64,000 bases of DNA from Dichotomocladium elegans. Taxonomy: Eukaryota; Mucoromycota; Mucoromycetes; Mucorales; Lichtheimiaceae. A program made the position numbers and the translations under genes. Where the stretch lies: contig JAIXMN010000017.1 of assembly GCA_025716815.1 (NCBI GenBank), forward strand, positions 1-64,000. Direction: 5' to 3'. Under the pieces are notes generated by a model that worked only from the letters and a program-made list of their open reading frames with translations, was not told where the DNA came from and did not search any database. Numbering within the stretch: position 1 is the first letter of the stretch; every line of letters begins with the position of its first letter. This document shows positions 63,537-64,000 of this stretch, piece after piece.

Positions 63537-64000
63537 TAACAGTTCACCTTCTTAATACGAAAGAGATAATGGTGTAGTGTTACATTATTGATGGGGATAT
63601 ACGGCTCCCGTAGAGTAGGAATGGTTTAGCAAAGAAATGGGCTGCACTATATTGTGGTAGCGTTGCACCCAAATTTCACACATAATCCAAATAGGATACG
63701 ACGTCCTCCGTTTCTATGCTGCAACATTTTTTCTTTATTTTTACAAAAGTGAATTCTACCTGTGTACAGAGGTTCTTATTCTGTACGAAAAAGCACATGT
63801 AATGTAAATCAACAACAAGTTGACCAAGAGAGATCATGTGTTTTGCTGATGTTCCCCGATGGGGTAACAGGTAATACGATACCTTGTATCTTACCACGTA
63901 TTAACCTTGTGGGATCAACTACGACCCTAATCTGCCATTGACTTCTTAACTCAGCAAATGAGTGTCCTATTATAAATCATTACCATTGTCAATAACGAAA
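63537..64000. other. Terminal A/T-rich sequence
   Basis: No gene recognised before the window ends. Confidence 0.5.

Overview
The window is nuclear DNA of a filamentous fungus, most likely a Mucoromycota (Mucorales-like) species. The reasons are short GT-AG introns (about 47-125 bp, with one GC-AG intron), many small exons, compact gene spacing, an aspartic protease of the rhizopuspepsin/mucorpepsin kind, and fungal forms of Rpd3, Sft2, Pam16 and Sem1. No rRNA, tRNA or CRISPR array was found. Exon limits were worked out by hand from splice signals and reading-frame continuity. Where I say a model closes, the summed exon length is a multiple of three and the reading frame runs through every junction.

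Layout. 1-1.4 kb: a HAD-like protein. 1.6-15.6 kb: a transposon island. It holds decayed Tc1/mariner copies, a 4-kb inverted repeat whose arms are built from tandem repeats (foldback-like), a 5'-truncated LINE tail with a perfect 17-bp target duplication inside a mariner copy, a possible solo LTR, and a broken Fanzor (eukaryotic TnpB-like) gene. 15.9-30 kb: aspartic protease, poly(A)-binding protein, PKA catalytic subunit, an F-box/LRR protein, PAM16 and a VAMP7-like SNARE. 30.3-45.8 kb: SFT2, two unrecognised divergent genes, a bZIP factor, a Baeyer-Villiger-type monooxygenase, a UBAC2/Dsc2-like rhomboid, a ZNHIT1/Vps71 HIT-finger protein, CTP synthase, a GCR1_C-like protein and a PPPDE (DeSI) peptidase. 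47-54.5 kb: RPD3 histone deacetylase, mitochondrial processing peptidase alpha, SEM1/DSS1 and RPT3. 56-60.7 kb: a WWE-like protein and a SAM-dependent methyltransferase. 62-63.5 kb: an unknown broken reading frame and a fourth mariner copy.

How the genes relate. Most are unlinked housekeeping genes, often divergent pairs with short shared promoters (32.33/32.50, 40.33/40.74 and 51.92/52.14 kb). Functional neighbours are SEM1 and RPT3 (both 26S proteasome), VAMP7-like and SFT2 (both vesicle traffic), and PAM16 and MPP-alpha (both mitochondrial protein import, but far apart). The most unusual material is the transposon island, above all the foldback-like inverted repeat and the Fanzor relic.
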